A stretch of 64,000 nt of DNA from Variovorax sp. S12S4 (GTDB taxonomy: Bacteria; Pseudomonadota; Gammaproteobacteria; Burkholderiales; Burkholderiaceae_C): the NCBI RefSeq assembly GCF_023195515.1, contig NZ_JALPKR020000002.1, forward strand, positions 1,775,001 to 1,839,000, written 5' to 3'. Positions 50,472-59,811 of the stretch are shown one piece after another. The position numbers and the translations under genes are program-made. The notes beneath the pieces are model-generated. The model had not been told where the DNA came from, did not search any database, and saw only the letters and a list, made by a program, of their open reading frames with translations. Each line of letters starts with the position of its first letter. Position 1 is the stretch's first letter.

Positions 50472-51701
50472 TCATCCGAAGAACCAGTAGCAGACCGCGA
50501 TGGCCGCCACCACGCCCGCCAGCTCCGCCAGAAGCGCACAGGCCACCGCATGGCGCGCCCGCTGGATGCCCACGGCGCCGAAGTACACGGCCAGTACGTA
50601 GAAGGTGGTCTCGGTGCTGCCCTGGATGGTGGCGGCCACCAGCGCGGGGAAGCTGTCCACGCCCTGAGTCTTCATGGTTTCGATCAGCATCGCGCGCGCC
50701 GCGCTGCCCGAGAAGGGCTTGACCAGCGCGGTGGGCATGGCGTCGACAAAGCGCGAATCCCAGCCGCCCATGTCGACCAGCCAGCGCAGGCCGCCGAGCA
50801 CGAATTCGAGTGCGCCCGAGGCCCGCAGCACGCCCACGGCACACAGCATCGCCACCAGATAGGGCAGCAGGTTCTTCGCGATGTCGAAGCCTTCCTTCGC
50901 GCCTTCGATAAAACACTCGTAGACCTTGATGCGGCGGATCGCGCCGGCCAGCAGGAACACGATGATCACGCTGAACAGCGCGAGGTTGCCCATGAGCGAC
51001 GAGAGCGAAGAAATGGCCGCTGCCGACAGCGTGCCCAACAGTGCCATGAAGCCGCCGAGCAGCAGCGCGCCCGGCACCAGATAAGCCAGCACCACCGGGT
51101 CCCACAGCCGCAAGCGCTGCGCCACGGCCACCGAGAGCAGGCCCACCAGCGTCGATGCGCTGGTGGCCAGCAAGATGGGCAGGAACACCATCGTCGGATC
51201 GCTCGCGCCTTGCTGCGCGCGGTACATGAAGATGGTCACCGGCAGCAGCGTGAGCGACGAGGCGTTGAGCACCAGAAACAGGATCTGCGCGTTGGTGGCG
51301 GTGACCGGGTCGGGGTTCAGCCGCTGCAGCTCGCGCATCGCCTTCAGGCCGATGGGGGTGGCTGCGTTGTCGAGCCCGAGCGCGTTGGCCGCGAAGTTCA
51401 TCGTGATGAGCCCCAGCGCCGGGTGCCCCGCGGGCACGCCCGGCATCAGCCGCCGGAACAGCGGCCCGAGCAGGCGCGCGAGCCAGCCGACCAGGCCTGC
51501 CGCCTCGGCAATGCGCAGGAAGCCGAGCCACAGCGTGAGCGTGCCGAACAGCAGCACCATCACCTCGACCGCGAGCCGCGCCATGGCGAACAGGCTTTCG
51601 ACGATGGCCGCAAAGACGGCCGGGTCGCCGCCCACGAGCCAGCGCCCGAGCGCCGCCAGCATCGCCATTCCGAAGAAACCCAGCCACAAGCCGTTGAGCA
51701 C
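50472..51701 (-). CDS. SpmA-SpmB-like fused nucleoside-recognition membrane protein
   Basis: A 409-aa membrane protein with about ten helices. The N-terminal half (to about residue 190) resembles SpmA and the C-terminal half SpmB; each has a nucleoside-recognition (Gate) domain, with NFAANALGLDNAATPIGLKAM and GSTETTFYVLAVYFGAVG as landmarks. In Bacillus the two are separate genes for spore maturation. This fused form occurs in non-sporulating Gram-negatives, where its function is unknown. Confidence 0.88.
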   Translation of the reverse strand: MLNGLWLGFFGMAMLAALGRWLVGGDPAVFAAIVESLFAMARLAVEVMVLLFGTLTLWLGFLRIAEAAGLVGWLARLLGPLFRRLMPGVPAGHPALGLITMNFAANALGLDNAATPIGLKAMRELQRLNPDPVTATNAQILFLVLNASSLTLLPVTIFMYRAQQGASDPTMVFLPILLATSASTLVGLLSVAVAQRLRLWDPVVLAYLVPGALLLGGFMALLGTLSAAAISSLSSLMGNLALFSVIIVFLLAGAIRRIKVYECFIEGAKEGFDIAKNLLPYLVAMLCAVGVLRASGALEFVLGGLRWLVDMGGWDSRFVDAMPTALVKPFSGSAARAMLIETMKTQGVDSFPALVAATIQGSTETTFYVLAVYFGAVGIQRARHAVACALLAELAGVVAAIAVCYWFFG

Positions 51702-51775
51702 GCGTGTTCTTTCCCTTTTTTGTGGCGTCGATCATAGGGCTCCGCTGGCGCCTGCCGCGGGCTACAGTGCGGGCC

Positions 51776-53359
51776 ATGACAGCCACTTTCCTGATCCGCC
51801 GGCTCGCGGCCCTGGTGTGGGCCGCCGTGGCCTCGGCGTGGCTGGCGGGCTGCGCGGGCCTCCCGCCGCCGCAGCCGCGCACGCCGACTGCGGCCATCAC
51901 CGACGTGGCAGGCACCGCGCTCGGCCAGCTGGTGCGGCCGGGCGCGCCCGACGCGGCGGCATCGCAGTCGGGCTTTCGGCTGCTGCCGGAGGCCGCCTTC
52001 GCCTTCGATGCCCGCATTTCGCTCGCGCGGCATGCCGAGAAGTCGCTCGACGTGCAGTACTACCTGATCCAGAACGACGACGTCGGCCTGCTGCTGCTGC
52101 GCGAACTGCGCGATGCGGCGTCGCGCGGCGTCCGGGTGCGCCTCCTGGTGGACGATCTCTACACGTCCGGCGAGGACGAGGTGTTCGGCACGCTCTCGGC
52201 CTTTCCGAACGTCGAGGTGCGGCTGTTCAATCCGCTGCCATCGCGGGCCGGCTCGCTCGCGCTGCGGCTCCTGCTCTCGATTGCGGATTTCGGCCGCATC
52301 AACCACCGCATGCACAACAAGCTGCTGGTGGCCGACAACAGCTTTGCCGTTTCGGGCGGGCGCAACATCGCCAACGAATACTTCATGCGCGGCACGGCGG
52401 CGAACTTCATCGACATGGACGTGCTCTCCAGCGGGCCGGTGGTGCGCAAGATGTCCGAGGGCTTCGATCGCTACTGGAACAGCGAGCATGCGTGGCCCAT
52501 CGAGCGCATCGCGCCGCTGCGCATGACGGTGGACGAGGCGCAGAAGCGCTTCGACGCCATTGCCGGCACGGCGCAGCCCGATGTGCCGATTCGCCAGCGC
52601 GACGTGATGGACAGGTCGCCGGTGGGCGAGCAGCTCACCACCGGCAAGGTCGACCTGCGCTGGGCGCCGTTCACGCTGTTCGTGGACGACCCCGCGAAGA
52701 TCACGCGCGCGCCCGAGGCGGCCTATGCGGGCAGCGTGAACGAGGGCGCGCTGGGCGTCATCAATTCGGCCAGCCATGAGGTCAAGATCGCCTCGCCGTA
52801 CTTCATTCCCGGCACGCGCGGCATGGCCATGATGAAGGCGGCCATCGCGCGGGGAGGGCGCATCACCGTGGTGACCAACTCGCTGGGCGCCACGGACGAG
52901 CCGCTGGCCTACGCGGGCTACGAACGCTATCGCGCCGACATGCTGAAGATCGGCGTCAGCATCTACGAGATTGCGCCGATGCTCTCCGGGCGCTCGGGGC
53001 ATTTCGGCGACTTCGGCCAGTCGATCAGCCGGCTGCACGCCAAGATCGCGGTGATCGACGACCAGCGTTTCTTCGTCGGCTCGATGAACCTCGACCATCG
53101 CTCCGCGGCGGTCAATACCGAGATGGGGCTCGTGATCGACAGCCCGGAACTGGTGGCCGACTACGAAAAGCTCTTGAGCAAGGGCCGCGTGAGCCTGGGC
53201 TACCGGCTGCGGCTCGGGCCCAACGGCCGCCGCGTGCAATGGCTGGAATACGACGATGCCGGCGGCGACATCGTCCACGAGGACGAGCCCGGCGAGTTTC
53301 TGTGGCTGCGCTTCAAGAACTGGCTGCTGCTGCCGATCGTCGGCGAAGAACTGCTGTAA
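51776..53359 (+). CDS. Phospholipase D / cardiolipin-synthase-like lipoprotein
   Basis: A 527-aa protein with lipoprotein signal (lipobox WLAGC, Cys at about residue 26) and two HKD motifs: HNKLLVADNSFAVSGGRN and HAKIAVIDDQRFFVGSMNL. This is the architecture of ClsC/YmdC-like phospholipase D proteins, which join phosphatidylglycerol and phosphatidylethanolamine to cardiolipin. As a lipoprotein it would act on the periplasmic side. The partner YmdB-like gene is not adjacent. A metallophosphoesterase gene converges 7 nt downstream. Confidence 0.88.
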   Translation: MTATFLIRRLAALVWAAVASAWLAGCAGLPPPQPRTPTAAITDVAGTALGQLVRPGAPDAAASQSGFRLLPEAAFAFDARISLARHAEKSLDVQYYLIQNDDVGLLLLRELRDAASRGVRVRLLVDDLYTSGEDEVFGTLSAFPNVEVRLFNPLPSRAGSLALRLLLSIADFGRINHRMHNKLLVADNSFAVSGGRNIANEYFMRGTAANFIDMDVLSSGPVVRKMSEGFDRYWNSEHAWPIERIAPLRMTVDEAQKRFDAIAGTAQPDVPIRQRDVMDRSPVGEQLTTGKVDLRWAPFTLFVDDPAKITRAPEAAYAGSVNEGALGVINSASHEVKIASPYFIPGTRGMAMMKAAIARGGRITVVTNSLGATDEPLAYAGYERYRADMLKIGVSIYEIAPMLSGRSGHFGDFGQSISRLHAKIAVIDDQRFFVGSMNLDHRSAAVNTEMGLVIDSPELVADYEKLLSKGRVSLGYRLRLGPNGRRVQWLEYDDAGGDIVHEDEPGEFLWLRFKNWLLLPIVGEELL

Positions 53360-53366
53360 CGCATGC

Positions 53367-54173
53367 TCAGCTCACTTCGATCAGCAGGCCGGGCCGAAAG
53401 CCCTCCTGCTCGCCCTTGCCCTTGTAGCCGAGCGGATTGGCGACCACGCGGCAGCCGTCCTTCACATAGTCGAACGGGCAGTGCAAATGGCCGTGCAGCC
53501 ACAGCTGGGCGCGGGGAAGCAGCGCATCGAGCGAATTGCAGAAGCCCGCTGTGCCCGGCGTGAGGCCGTAGCGCGGGTCGGCGCTGGCAAGGCTCGGTGC
53601 GAAATGCGTGATGGCAACCGTCGTACCGTCGAAAGGCTCGGCCAGTGCCTGCTCGAGCCAGGCCTGGCACAGCAGCGCCTGTTCGCGCATGGCACCGGCC
53701 ATGAACGGCTGGCCGCTCCGCACCGTGGCGGCCTTTTCCAGGTAGAAGTCGGCGGCACGCATGGCCTTGCCGCGCTTCTTGAGCGCGTCGGCCAGGCCGT
53801 CGGTGGGTTCCACCAGCGCGTCGAAGTCGGCCCACAGCGTGGTGCCGATGAAGCGGATGCCGCCGATGACCGCCGTCTCGCGCTCCAGCCACAGGATGTC
53901 GAGCTCGCTGCAAAGCGCGCGCAGCCGATCGTGGGTCGCGTCGAAATCGGTGTTGTCGTACTCGTGGTTGCCGGGCACGTAGATCACGGGCACGGGCCAG
54001 CCGTTGCGGGGCGAAAAGCGGCCCAGGCCGAAATCGGGGTCCGTCAGGCGGGAGCCTTCCTGGTAGGAGCCGATGTCGCCCGCCAGCACCAGCATGTCGG
54101 CGCCGGGCACCGGCTCGGCGTGAAAGCGGGGATGGGACTCCAGGTGCAGGTCGGAGAGCAGTTGCAGCTTCAT
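53367..54173 (-). CDS. Calcineurin-like metallophosphoesterase
   Basis: A 268-aa metallophosphoesterase. All family metal-site motifs are visible: SDLHLES (residues 7-13), LAGDIGS, GNHEYDN, ITHFAPS and GHLHCP. Cytoplasmic, no signal peptide. Substrate (nucleotide, cyclic nucleotide or phosphoprotein) unknown. Confidence 0.88.
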   Translation of the reverse strand: MKLQLLSDLHLESHPRFHAEPVPGADMLVLAGDIGSYQEGSRLTDPDFGLGRFSPRNGWPVPVIYVPGNHEYDNTDFDATHDRLRALCSELDILWLERETAVIGGIRFIGTTLWADFDALVEPTDGLADALKKRGKAMRAADFYLEKAATVRSGQPFMAGAMREQALLCQAWLEQALAEPFDGTTVAITHFAPSLASADPRYGLTPGTAGFCNSLDALLPRAQLWLHGHLHCPFDYVKDGCRVVANPLGYKGKGEQEGFRPGLLIEVS

Positions 54174-54230
54174 CGTGCAGCCAGTCTAGGGGAATGAGCC
54201 CATGCAGAAAGCGCATGAAGTGGGGCTTCC

Positions 54231-54272
54231 AATATTAGGGATAACCCCTATTCTTGGTACATCAACCACTCC
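54231..54272 (+). promoter_or_regulatory. Palindromic promoter element upstream of the 57-aa gene
   Basis: TAGGG-ATAAC-CCCTA (54236-54250) with flanking AATAT and a downstream CATCAACCACTC. A closely related block (TAGGG-TAAC-CCCTA plus CATCAAGCCACTC) lies before the gene at 55576. In both cases the palindrome ends 47-48 nt before the ATG. Confidence 0.55.
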
Positions 54273-54298
54273 AGCGCAGCCAAGAGCAGCGCACTGTC

Positions 54299-54472
54299 AT
54301 GTTCAGCCTTATTGCCCAAGTGGCCCGTTTCTTCCGTTCTTCCAATGCCAACGCTTCGGTGAGCCACGCCGCCGCGCTGATGGAAAGCGCCGACGCCCGT
54401 GCCGGCCTCGACGCCCACCAGGCGCAGGAACTGCGCGTTGCAGCCAGCGCCTGGCTCTCGGTCATTCGCTAA
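54299..54472 (+). CDS. 57-aa hypothetical protein
   Basis: A short protein (starting MFSLIAQVARFFRSSNANAS) with an amphipathic N-terminal helix and an Ala-rich body, not related to a family I know. The Shine-Dalgarno is weak (AAGAG, 14 nt upstream). It lies before the convergent LysR gene, and its upstream palindrome matches that before the gene at 55576, so co-regulation is likely. Confidence 0.6.
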   Translation: MFSLIAQVARFFRSSNANASVSHAAALMESADARAGLDAHQAQELRVAASAWLSVIR

Positions 54473-54487
54473 AAAGCCCGCGGAGGG

Positions 54488-55468
54488 TCACCCGGGCACC
54501 TTCTGCCCGAGGACCGAATCCGCAAAAGCCGCCGCGGCGGAGCGCAACAGCGCGGTGCGCAGCCATTCATGCGAATGCAGATGCTGTGCGCGCCGGTGCC
54601 AGATGGCGTCGACATGCACCATCGGCTGGTCGAAGGGCAGGTCGCGCAGCACCAACTGGTCGTCGATGCCGGTCACGGTTACAAAATGCCGCGGCAGCAC
54701 GGTGAGCAGGTCTGAATTGGCGACCACACGGCCGGCCGTGAAAAACTGGTTCACCGTCACCACAATGCGCCGCTCCCGGCCCATGGCGCCCAGCGTCTGG
54801 TCGATGAAGCCGTACGGCCGGCCCGAAAAGCTCACCAGCAGGTGCCGGGCGGCGCAGTAGTCGTCAAGGGTGAGCGGCGCGTCCGCCAGCGGATGGCCGC
54901 GGCGCATCACGCACACATACTGGCCCAGGTAGAGCCGCTGGGTCTCGAACGCCACCCCCACGCCCGATTGCCCGCGTGCCGCCAGGCTGGCGATCACGGC
55001 CGGAAAGTAGCCGATCGCCATGTCGACTTCTTCCTGCTCGAGCATCCGCCGCGGATCGCGGGTTGTAAGCGGCAGAACGCGTAGCGAGATAGCGGGCGCT
55101 TCCTTCTCCACGATTTGCACCAACCCCGGAATGAGTTCGGCGGCGGTGGCGTCGGCCATGGCCAGGAGGAAGGTGGTGTCCGCGGTGGCGGCGTCGAACT
55201 CGCCCGGCGCCAGCGTGTGCTGCAGCTGCCGCAGGGCGTCGCGCACGGTGGGCCAGAGCGCCAGCGCGCGCGGCGTCGGCTCCACGCCCGCGCCCGATCG
55301 GCTCACCAGTTCGTCGCCGAGCACGTCGCGCAGGCGGCGCAGCGCATTGCTCACAGCCGGCTGGGTGATCGACAGATTGCGCGCCGCCCGCGTGAGGTTG
55401 CGCTCCGCCATCACCTCGTCGAAGACGCGGAGCAGGTTGAGGTCGAGCGTGCGAAAGTTGACGTCCAT
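54488..55468 (-). CDS. LysR-family transcriptional regulator (NodD/LinR-like)
   Basis: A 326-aa LysR regulator. The start NFRTLDLNLLRVFDEVMAERNLTRAARNLSITQPAVSNALRRLRDVLGDELVSR is of the NodD/LinR/NahR subgroup (HTH residues 9-66). It is flanked by two small genes (54299 and 55576) that share a palindromic upstream element. I infer that it regulates both, and itself through the palindrome 46 bp before its start codon. Confidence 0.9.
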   Translation of the reverse strand: MDVNFRTLDLNLLRVFDEVMAERNLTRAARNLSITQPAVSNALRRLRDVLGDELVSRSGAGVEPTPRALALWPTVRDALRQLQHTLAPGEFDAATADTTFLLAMADATAAELIPGLVQIVEKEAPAISLRVLPLTTRDPRRMLEQEEVDMAIGYFPAVIASLAARGQSGVGVAFETQRLYLGQYVCVMRRGHPLADAPLTLDDYCAARHLLVSFSGRPYGFIDQTLGAMGRERRIVVTVNQFFTAGRVVANSDLLTVLPRHFVTVTGIDDQLVLRDLPFDQPMVHVDAIWHRRAQHLHSHEWLRTALLRSAAAAFADSVLGQKVPG

Positions 55469-55514
55469 CAGCGTTGTGAATGATAAACATCAGAAAGATA
55501 AAGTGGCGGAACAC

Positions 55515-55556
55515 TAGGGTAACCCCTAATATTCCCCCATCGGCATCAAGCCACTC
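55515..55556 (+). promoter_or_regulatory. Palindromic promoter element upstream of the 182-aa membrane gene
   Basis: TAGGG-TAAC-CCCTA (55515-55528), AATATT flank and CATCAAGCCACTC (55544-55556), matching the element at 54231-54272. It lies between the LysR start (55468) and the divergent gene at 55576. Confidence 0.55.
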
Positions 55557-55575
55557 ATCCCACGGAGGGATCACC

Positions 55576-56124
55576 ATGACCAGCTTTGTCCACGTTGACC
55601 AACCTACTTCCCATCCCGGCGTCCAGCGCGCCGAGATCCTGTTCGGCCAGATCAAGGCCGCCCGTGCCGGTGCCAGCGGTTCGCGTCCGCTGATCGCGCT
55701 GCTCGTCGTCGCCGTGATCGCGGCGGTTCTGGTGGTGGGCGACAAGCTCGTTTCCACCTGGGACGAAGGCGCGCTGCTCGCCGCCTGGGCCGTGCTCTGC
55801 GGCGCGGTCTTCGCCGGTATCGCACTGTTTGCCAGCTCGCTGCGCGCCCCGGCCAGCAAGGTTGCGGCCCTGTGGAACGCAGCCGCTCAGCGCCGCGCCG
55901 CCAGCCGCGCCGACGCCCGGTTTCTTGCCACCGCGCACAGCGACCCGCGCGTGATGCAGGAACTGCAAGCCGCCGTCTGGCGCGAGCAGTCGGAAGGCAA
56001 GGCTTCCCCTGCTGCCGTCGCCAAGGTCGACGCGCTGGCCCGCAAGGCCGCACGTCCCAACGATGCCCGCATGCCGACGCTCTACGAAGCCATGCGCCGC
56101 ATGAACAGCTCGCGCTACTACTGA
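55576..56124 (+). CDS. Hypothetical membrane protein
   Basis: A 182-aa protein with two transmembrane helices (about residues 37-58 and 66-88) and a C-terminal cytoplasmic Ala/Arg/Lys-rich part ending MPTLYEAMRRMNSSRYY. The ATG 55576 has GGAGGGATC in front. No family recognised. Downstream is a strong terminator. Probably co-regulated with the 57-aa gene on the far side of the LysR gene. Confidence 0.7.
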   Translation: MTSFVHVDQPTSHPGVQRAEILFGQIKAARAGASGSRPLIALLVVAVIAAVLVVGDKLVSTWDEGALLAAWAVLCGAVFAGIALFASSLRAPASKVAALWNAAAQRRAASRADARFLATAHSDPRVMQELQAAVWREQSEGKASPAAVAKVDALARKAARPNDARMPTLYEAMRRMNSSRYY

Positions 56125-56154
56125 TCCATCGATCGCTTCGCTAGCCGAGTCATG

Positions 56155-56181
56155 AAAAAGCCGCCCTTGGGCGGCTTTTTT
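56155..56181. terminator. Bidirectional rho-independent terminator
   Basis: AAAAAGCCGCCC (56155-56166) pairs with GGGCGGCTTTTTT (56169-56181) around TT. It lies between the convergent 182-aa gene and pckG. Confidence 0.85.
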
Positions 56182-56215
56182 CGTTGGTGCGGCTTGCGCC
56201 GCACGGTGGGGAGCG

Positions 56216-58084
56216 TCAGGCCGCCAGGCGCTGCTCGATGGCTGCCTTGGTTTCCGGCAGTTCCTTCGGCAGGTGGTGCGCCAGCTGTTCGAACAGCTCG
56301 GTGTGCAGCTTCAGCTCGGCCTGCCACGCGGCCTTGTCGATGTTGGTGACGGTGGCGTACTGCTCGGCGCTGAAATCGAGGCCGGTCCAGTTCAGGTCTT
56401 CATAGCGCGGGCTCACGCCGAAGACATGGTCCACACCCTCGGCCTTGCCTTCGATGCGGTCGATGATCCACTTGAGCACGCGCATGTTCTCGCCGTAGCC
56501 CGGCCACACGAACTTGCCGTCCGGGCCCTTGCGGAACCAGTTGGTCGTGTAGATCTTCGGCTGCTTGGCGCCCGATGCTTCCAGCTTCTTGCCCAGGTCG
56601 AGCCAGTGCTGGAAGTAGTCGCTCATGTTGTAGCCCATGAAGGCCAGCATGGCGAAGGGATCGCGGCGCACCACGCCCACCTGGCCGACGATGGCGGCGG
56701 TGGTTTCCGAGCCCATGGTGGCGGCCATGTAGACGCCTTCGGTCCAGTTGCGGCCTTCGGTCACCAGCGGCACCGTGGTCGAGCGGCGGCCGCCGAAGAT
56801 GAAAGCGTCGATCGGCACGCCGGCCGGATCGTCCCAGGCCGGGTCGAGCGCGGGGTTGTTGGTGGCCGCCACGGTAAAGCGAGAGTTCGGGTGCGCGGCC
56901 TTGGCGCCGGTTTCCTTGGCGATCTGCGGCGTCCAGTCCTTGCCCTGCCAGTCGATCAGGTGCTCGGGCAGCTTCTTGCCGGGCACGTCGTCTTCCAGGC
57001 CTTCCCACCACACGTCGCCGTCATCGGTGAGCGCCACGTTGGTGAAGATCACGTCGCGGTCCAGGCTCTTCAGGCAGTTGGGGTTGGTCTTGAGGTTGGT
57101 GCCGGGGGCCACGCCGAAGTAGCCCGCCTCGGGGTTGATGGCGTACATGCGGCCATCCTTGCCGGGCTTGATCCAGGCGATGTCGTCGCCGATGGTCGTC
57201 ACTTGCCAGCCGTCGAAGCCGGCCGGCGGCACCAGCATCGAGAAGTTGGTCTTGCCGCAAGCCGACGGGAAGGCGGCGGCCACGTGGTACTTCTTGCCCT
57301 GGGGCGAGGTCACACCGAGGATGAGCATGTGCTCGGCGAGCCAGCCCTCGTCGCGGCCCATGGTGGAGGCGATGCGCAGCGCAAAGCACTTCTTGCCCAG
57401 CAGCGCGTTGCCGCCGTAGCCCGAGCCGTAGCTCCAGATCTCGCGGGTTTCGGGGTAATGAACGATGTACTTCGTCTTGTTGCAGGGCCAGGTCACGTCC
57501 TTCTGGCCCGGCTCGAGCGGTGCGCCCACGGTATGCACGCAGGGCACGAACTCGCCGTCGGCGCCGAGCACTTCGTACACGGCCTTGCCCATGCGGGTCA
57601 TGATCTTCATGTTGACCGCCACGTAAGGGCTGTCGGAAAGCTCGATGCCGATGTGCGCAATGGGCGAGCCGAGCGGGCCCATGCTGAAAGGCACCACATA
57701 CATCGTGCGGCCCTTCATGCAGCCGTCGAACAGCGGCTGCAGCGTGGCGCGCATCTCGGCCGGAGCCATCCAGTTGTTGGTGGGGCCGGCGTCTTCCTTC
57801 TTTTCGGAGCAGATGAAGGTGCGGTCTTCGACGCGCGCCACGTCGCTCGGGTCGGACGCCGCGAGGAAGGAGTTGGGACGCTTGGCCGGGTTGAGCTTCT
57901 TGAAGGTACCCGCGTCGACCAGCTTCTGGCAGAGGCGGTCGTACTCTTCCTTGCTGCCGTCGCACCAGTAGATGGCCTCGGGTTTGCAAAGCGCGGCCAT
58001 ATCGGCCACCCAGGCAATCAGTTTTGCGTTCTTGACGTATGAGGGTGCCTGAATGGCAAGGCCCTGCATCGTGGGTGCGTTCAT
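56216..58084 (-). CDS. pckG: Phosphoenolpyruvate carboxykinase (GTP)
   Basis: A 622-aa enzyme converting oxaloacetate and GTP to phosphoenolpyruvate, CO2 and GDP, for gluconeogenesis from acids and aromatics. The GTP-type signature [13 protein letters not shown] (P-loop with the reactive Cys) is clear, as are the N-terminal PEP-binding RTFICS/EDRTFIC region and the [14 protein letters not shown] segment. The start at 58084 ([17 protein letters not shown]) follows AGGAGATTTCCG. Carbon from the box and glutarate pathways enters the TCA cycle, so this enzyme links them to sugar synthesis. Confidence 0.96.
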   Translation of the reverse strand: MNAPTMQGLAIQAPSYVKNAKLIAWVADMAALCKPEAIYWCDGSKEEYDRLCQKLVDAGTFKKLNPAKRPNSFLAASDPSDVARVEDRTFICSEKKEDAGPTNNWMAPAEMRATLQPLFDGCMKGRTMYVVPFSMGPLGSPIAHIGIELSDSPYVAVNMKIMTRMGKAVYEVLGADGEFVPCVHTVGAPLEPGQKDVTWPCNKTKYIVHYPETREIWSYGSGYGGNALLGKKCFALRIASTMGRDEGWLAEHMLILGVTSPQGKKYHVAAAFPSACGKTNFSMLVPPAGFDGWQVTTIGDDIAWIKPGKDGRMYAINPEAGYFGVAPGTNLKTNPNCLKSLDRDVIFTNVALTDDGDVWWEGLEDDVPGKKLPEHLIDWQGKDWTPQIAKETGAKAAHPNSRFTVAATNNPALDPAWDDPAGVPIDAFIFGGRRSTTVPLVTEGRNWTEGVYMAATMGSETTAAIVGQVGVVRRDPFAMLAFMGYNMSDYFQHWLDLGKKLEASGAKQPKIYTTNWFRKGPDGKFVWPGYGENMRVLKWIIDRIEGKAEGVDHVFGVSPRYEDLNWTGLDFSAEQYATVTNIDKAAWQAELKLHTELFEQLAHHLPKELPETKAAIEQRLAA

Positions 58085-58229
58085 CGGAAATCTCCTAAGT
58101 TGAAAAATCGTCTTTCCGAACGGGACGCCGCGCCATCGAGGCACGGAGGTCCGTTTGAGAAAACGTTTCGCGTTGGGAGACTGCGTCAACGCGGGCCGCA
58201 AAGCCCGCGGACGAAGACGCTAATGCCTG

Positions 58230-58382
58230 TCAGGCCAAATAGACAGCGATGGATGCAAGCAAAAGCATCAGCACGCCGCCGGCCAATGGCAGGACGATCG
58301 GCATCAGGTGCACGACCGATTCGACGGCGTCTTTTTCAACGGCGGCCGCGTGGTGCGGCTCGACGGGCGTAGGGTTGGACAT
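58230..58382 (-). CDS. 50-aa single-span membrane protein
   Basis: A small gene 145 bp upstream of pckG on the same strand. Product: polar N-terminal half (MSNPTPVEPHHAAAVEKDAV), then a transmembrane helix at about residues 24-48 (HLMPIVLPLAGGVLMLLLAS). The ATG follows GAGGT with 7 nt spacing and the codons are GC-biased as in neighbouring genes. The function is unknown; a regulator of a membrane complex is possible. Confidence 0.65.
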   Translation of the reverse strand: MSNPTPVEPHHAAAVEKDAVESVVHLMPIVLPLAGGVLMLLLASIAVYLA

Positions 58383-58471
58383 TGAAAGTACCTCGAATAC
58401 ACAAATACAAAACTGCGGGCATTTTACCGATGGGCCCCGGCCCGGCGGTCTAGGGGCTTGCCAGGGCCCCT

Positions 58472-59704
58472 TCAGTGCTGCTCTTCGGCCTCGAAGCCCG
58501 CGTCGTGCAGCGCGCCCAGCACGCTGGCCAGGTGCGCCCGTCCGCGGGTCTGCAGCACCAGTTCGATATCGACATTCTGCGCTGCCAGCATGGTAAAGGC
58601 TCGTTGATGATGAACCTCATCGACGTTAGCGCCCGCTTCCGCCACAGTGGCCGTGATCTGGGCCAATGAGCCCGGCACATCGCGGGCGCTCACCCGCACG
58701 CGCGCCAACCGCCCGGCCCGCACCATGCCGCGTTCGATGATGGCTGCAAGCAGCAGCGGATCGATGTTTCCGCCCGAAAGCACCAGCCCCACGCGCTTGC
58801 CCCTGAAGCGCTCCGGATGCCGGATCAGCGCCGCAAGGCCCGCCGCGCCGGCCCCTTCGACCAGCGTTTTCTCGATTTCGAGCAGCATCAGCACGCCTTG
58901 CTCGATGTCGCCTTCGTCGACCAGCAGCAGGTCGTCCACATGCTTGGCGATGACTTCGCGCGTGAGCACGCCGGGCGTGCCGACCGCAATGCCTTCGGCG
59001 ATGGTGCTCTTGCCCTGCAGGTGCTGCGTGCCCTTCACGGCATTCACCATGCCCGGAAAGCGCGTGGTCTGCACGCCGACGATCTCGATGCCGGGCCGAC
59101 GGTCGCGCGCTGCAACGGCCATGCCGGCAATCAGCCCGCCGCCGCCGACCGACACCACGAGCGCGTCGAGATCGGGCACCACGTCGAGCATTTCGAGCGC
59201 CACGGTGCCCTGTCCCGCGATGATGGCTTCGTCGTCATACGGATGTACGAAGGTCAGCCCTTCGCGCTCGGCCAGTTCGAGTGCATGCGCGCGCGCCGCG
59301 TCCAGCGTGTCGCCGTGCAGCACCACTTCGGCGCCAAAGCCGCGCGTGCGCTCTATCTTGACGCCGGGCGTGAAGCGCGGCATCACGATGAGCGCGCGCA
59401 GGCCGAGCCGCTGCGCGTGATAGGCCACACCCTGGGCATGGTTGCCGGCCGACATGGCGATCACGCCGCGCGCGGTTTCCTTGCCGTCGCCCGCGGGCCC
59501 GTTCTCTGAAAGATCGACCAGCTTGTTGCACGCCCCGCGTTCCTTGAACGAGGATGTGAACTGCAGGTTCTCGAACTTCAGGAAGACCTGCGCGCCCACG
59601 ATCTCCGAGAGCGTGCGCGACTCGACGCAGGGCGTATTGAGCACCTGACCCTGCAGACGCGCCGCGGCGCGCCGGATTTCTTCGATTCCGACCATGGCGG
59701 GCAT
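58472..59704 (-). CDS. ilvA: Threonine dehydratase (ammonia-lyase) with ACT domain
   Basis: A 410-aa PLP enzyme that deaminates threonine to 2-oxobutanoate. The PLP Lys is in FTSSFKERGACNKL (about residue 57), the phosphate-binding loop is SVGGGGLIAG, and a C-terminal ACT domain (about residues 330-405) is present. The single ACT and length resemble the TdcB/YgeX-IlvA type of about 400 aa. An internal start at 59695 is possible. Divergent from the AAA ATPase gene. Confidence 0.9.
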   Translation of the reverse strand: MPAMVGIEEIRRAAARLQGQVLNTPCVESRTLSEIVGAQVFLKFENLQFTSSFKERGACNKLVDLSENGPAGDGKETARGVIAMSAGNHAQGVAYHAQRLGLRALIVMPRFTPGVKIERTRGFGAEVVLHGDTLDAARAHALELAEREGLTFVHPYDDEAIIAGQGTVALEMLDVVPDLDALVVSVGGGGLIAGMAVAARDRRPGIEIVGVQTTRFPGMVNAVKGTQHLQGKSTIAEGIAVGTPGVLTREVIAKHVDDLLLVDEGDIEQGVLMLLEIEKTLVEGAGAAGLAALIRHPERFRGKRVGLVLSGGNIDPLLLAAIIERGMVRAGRLARVRVSARDVPGSLAQITATVAEAGANVDEVHHQRAFTMLAAQNVDIELVLQTRGRAHLASVLGALHDAGFEAEEQH

Positions 59705-59811
59705 TGTGGCTGGAATCGCACCATCAGGGTTTTTACCGTTCCGGCGTCTTCCCCAAGCTAAAAGTCTGCGTTATGGTCGCTCCAAGAAGTTCCTCGTCTG
59801 GAGGTTGTCCG

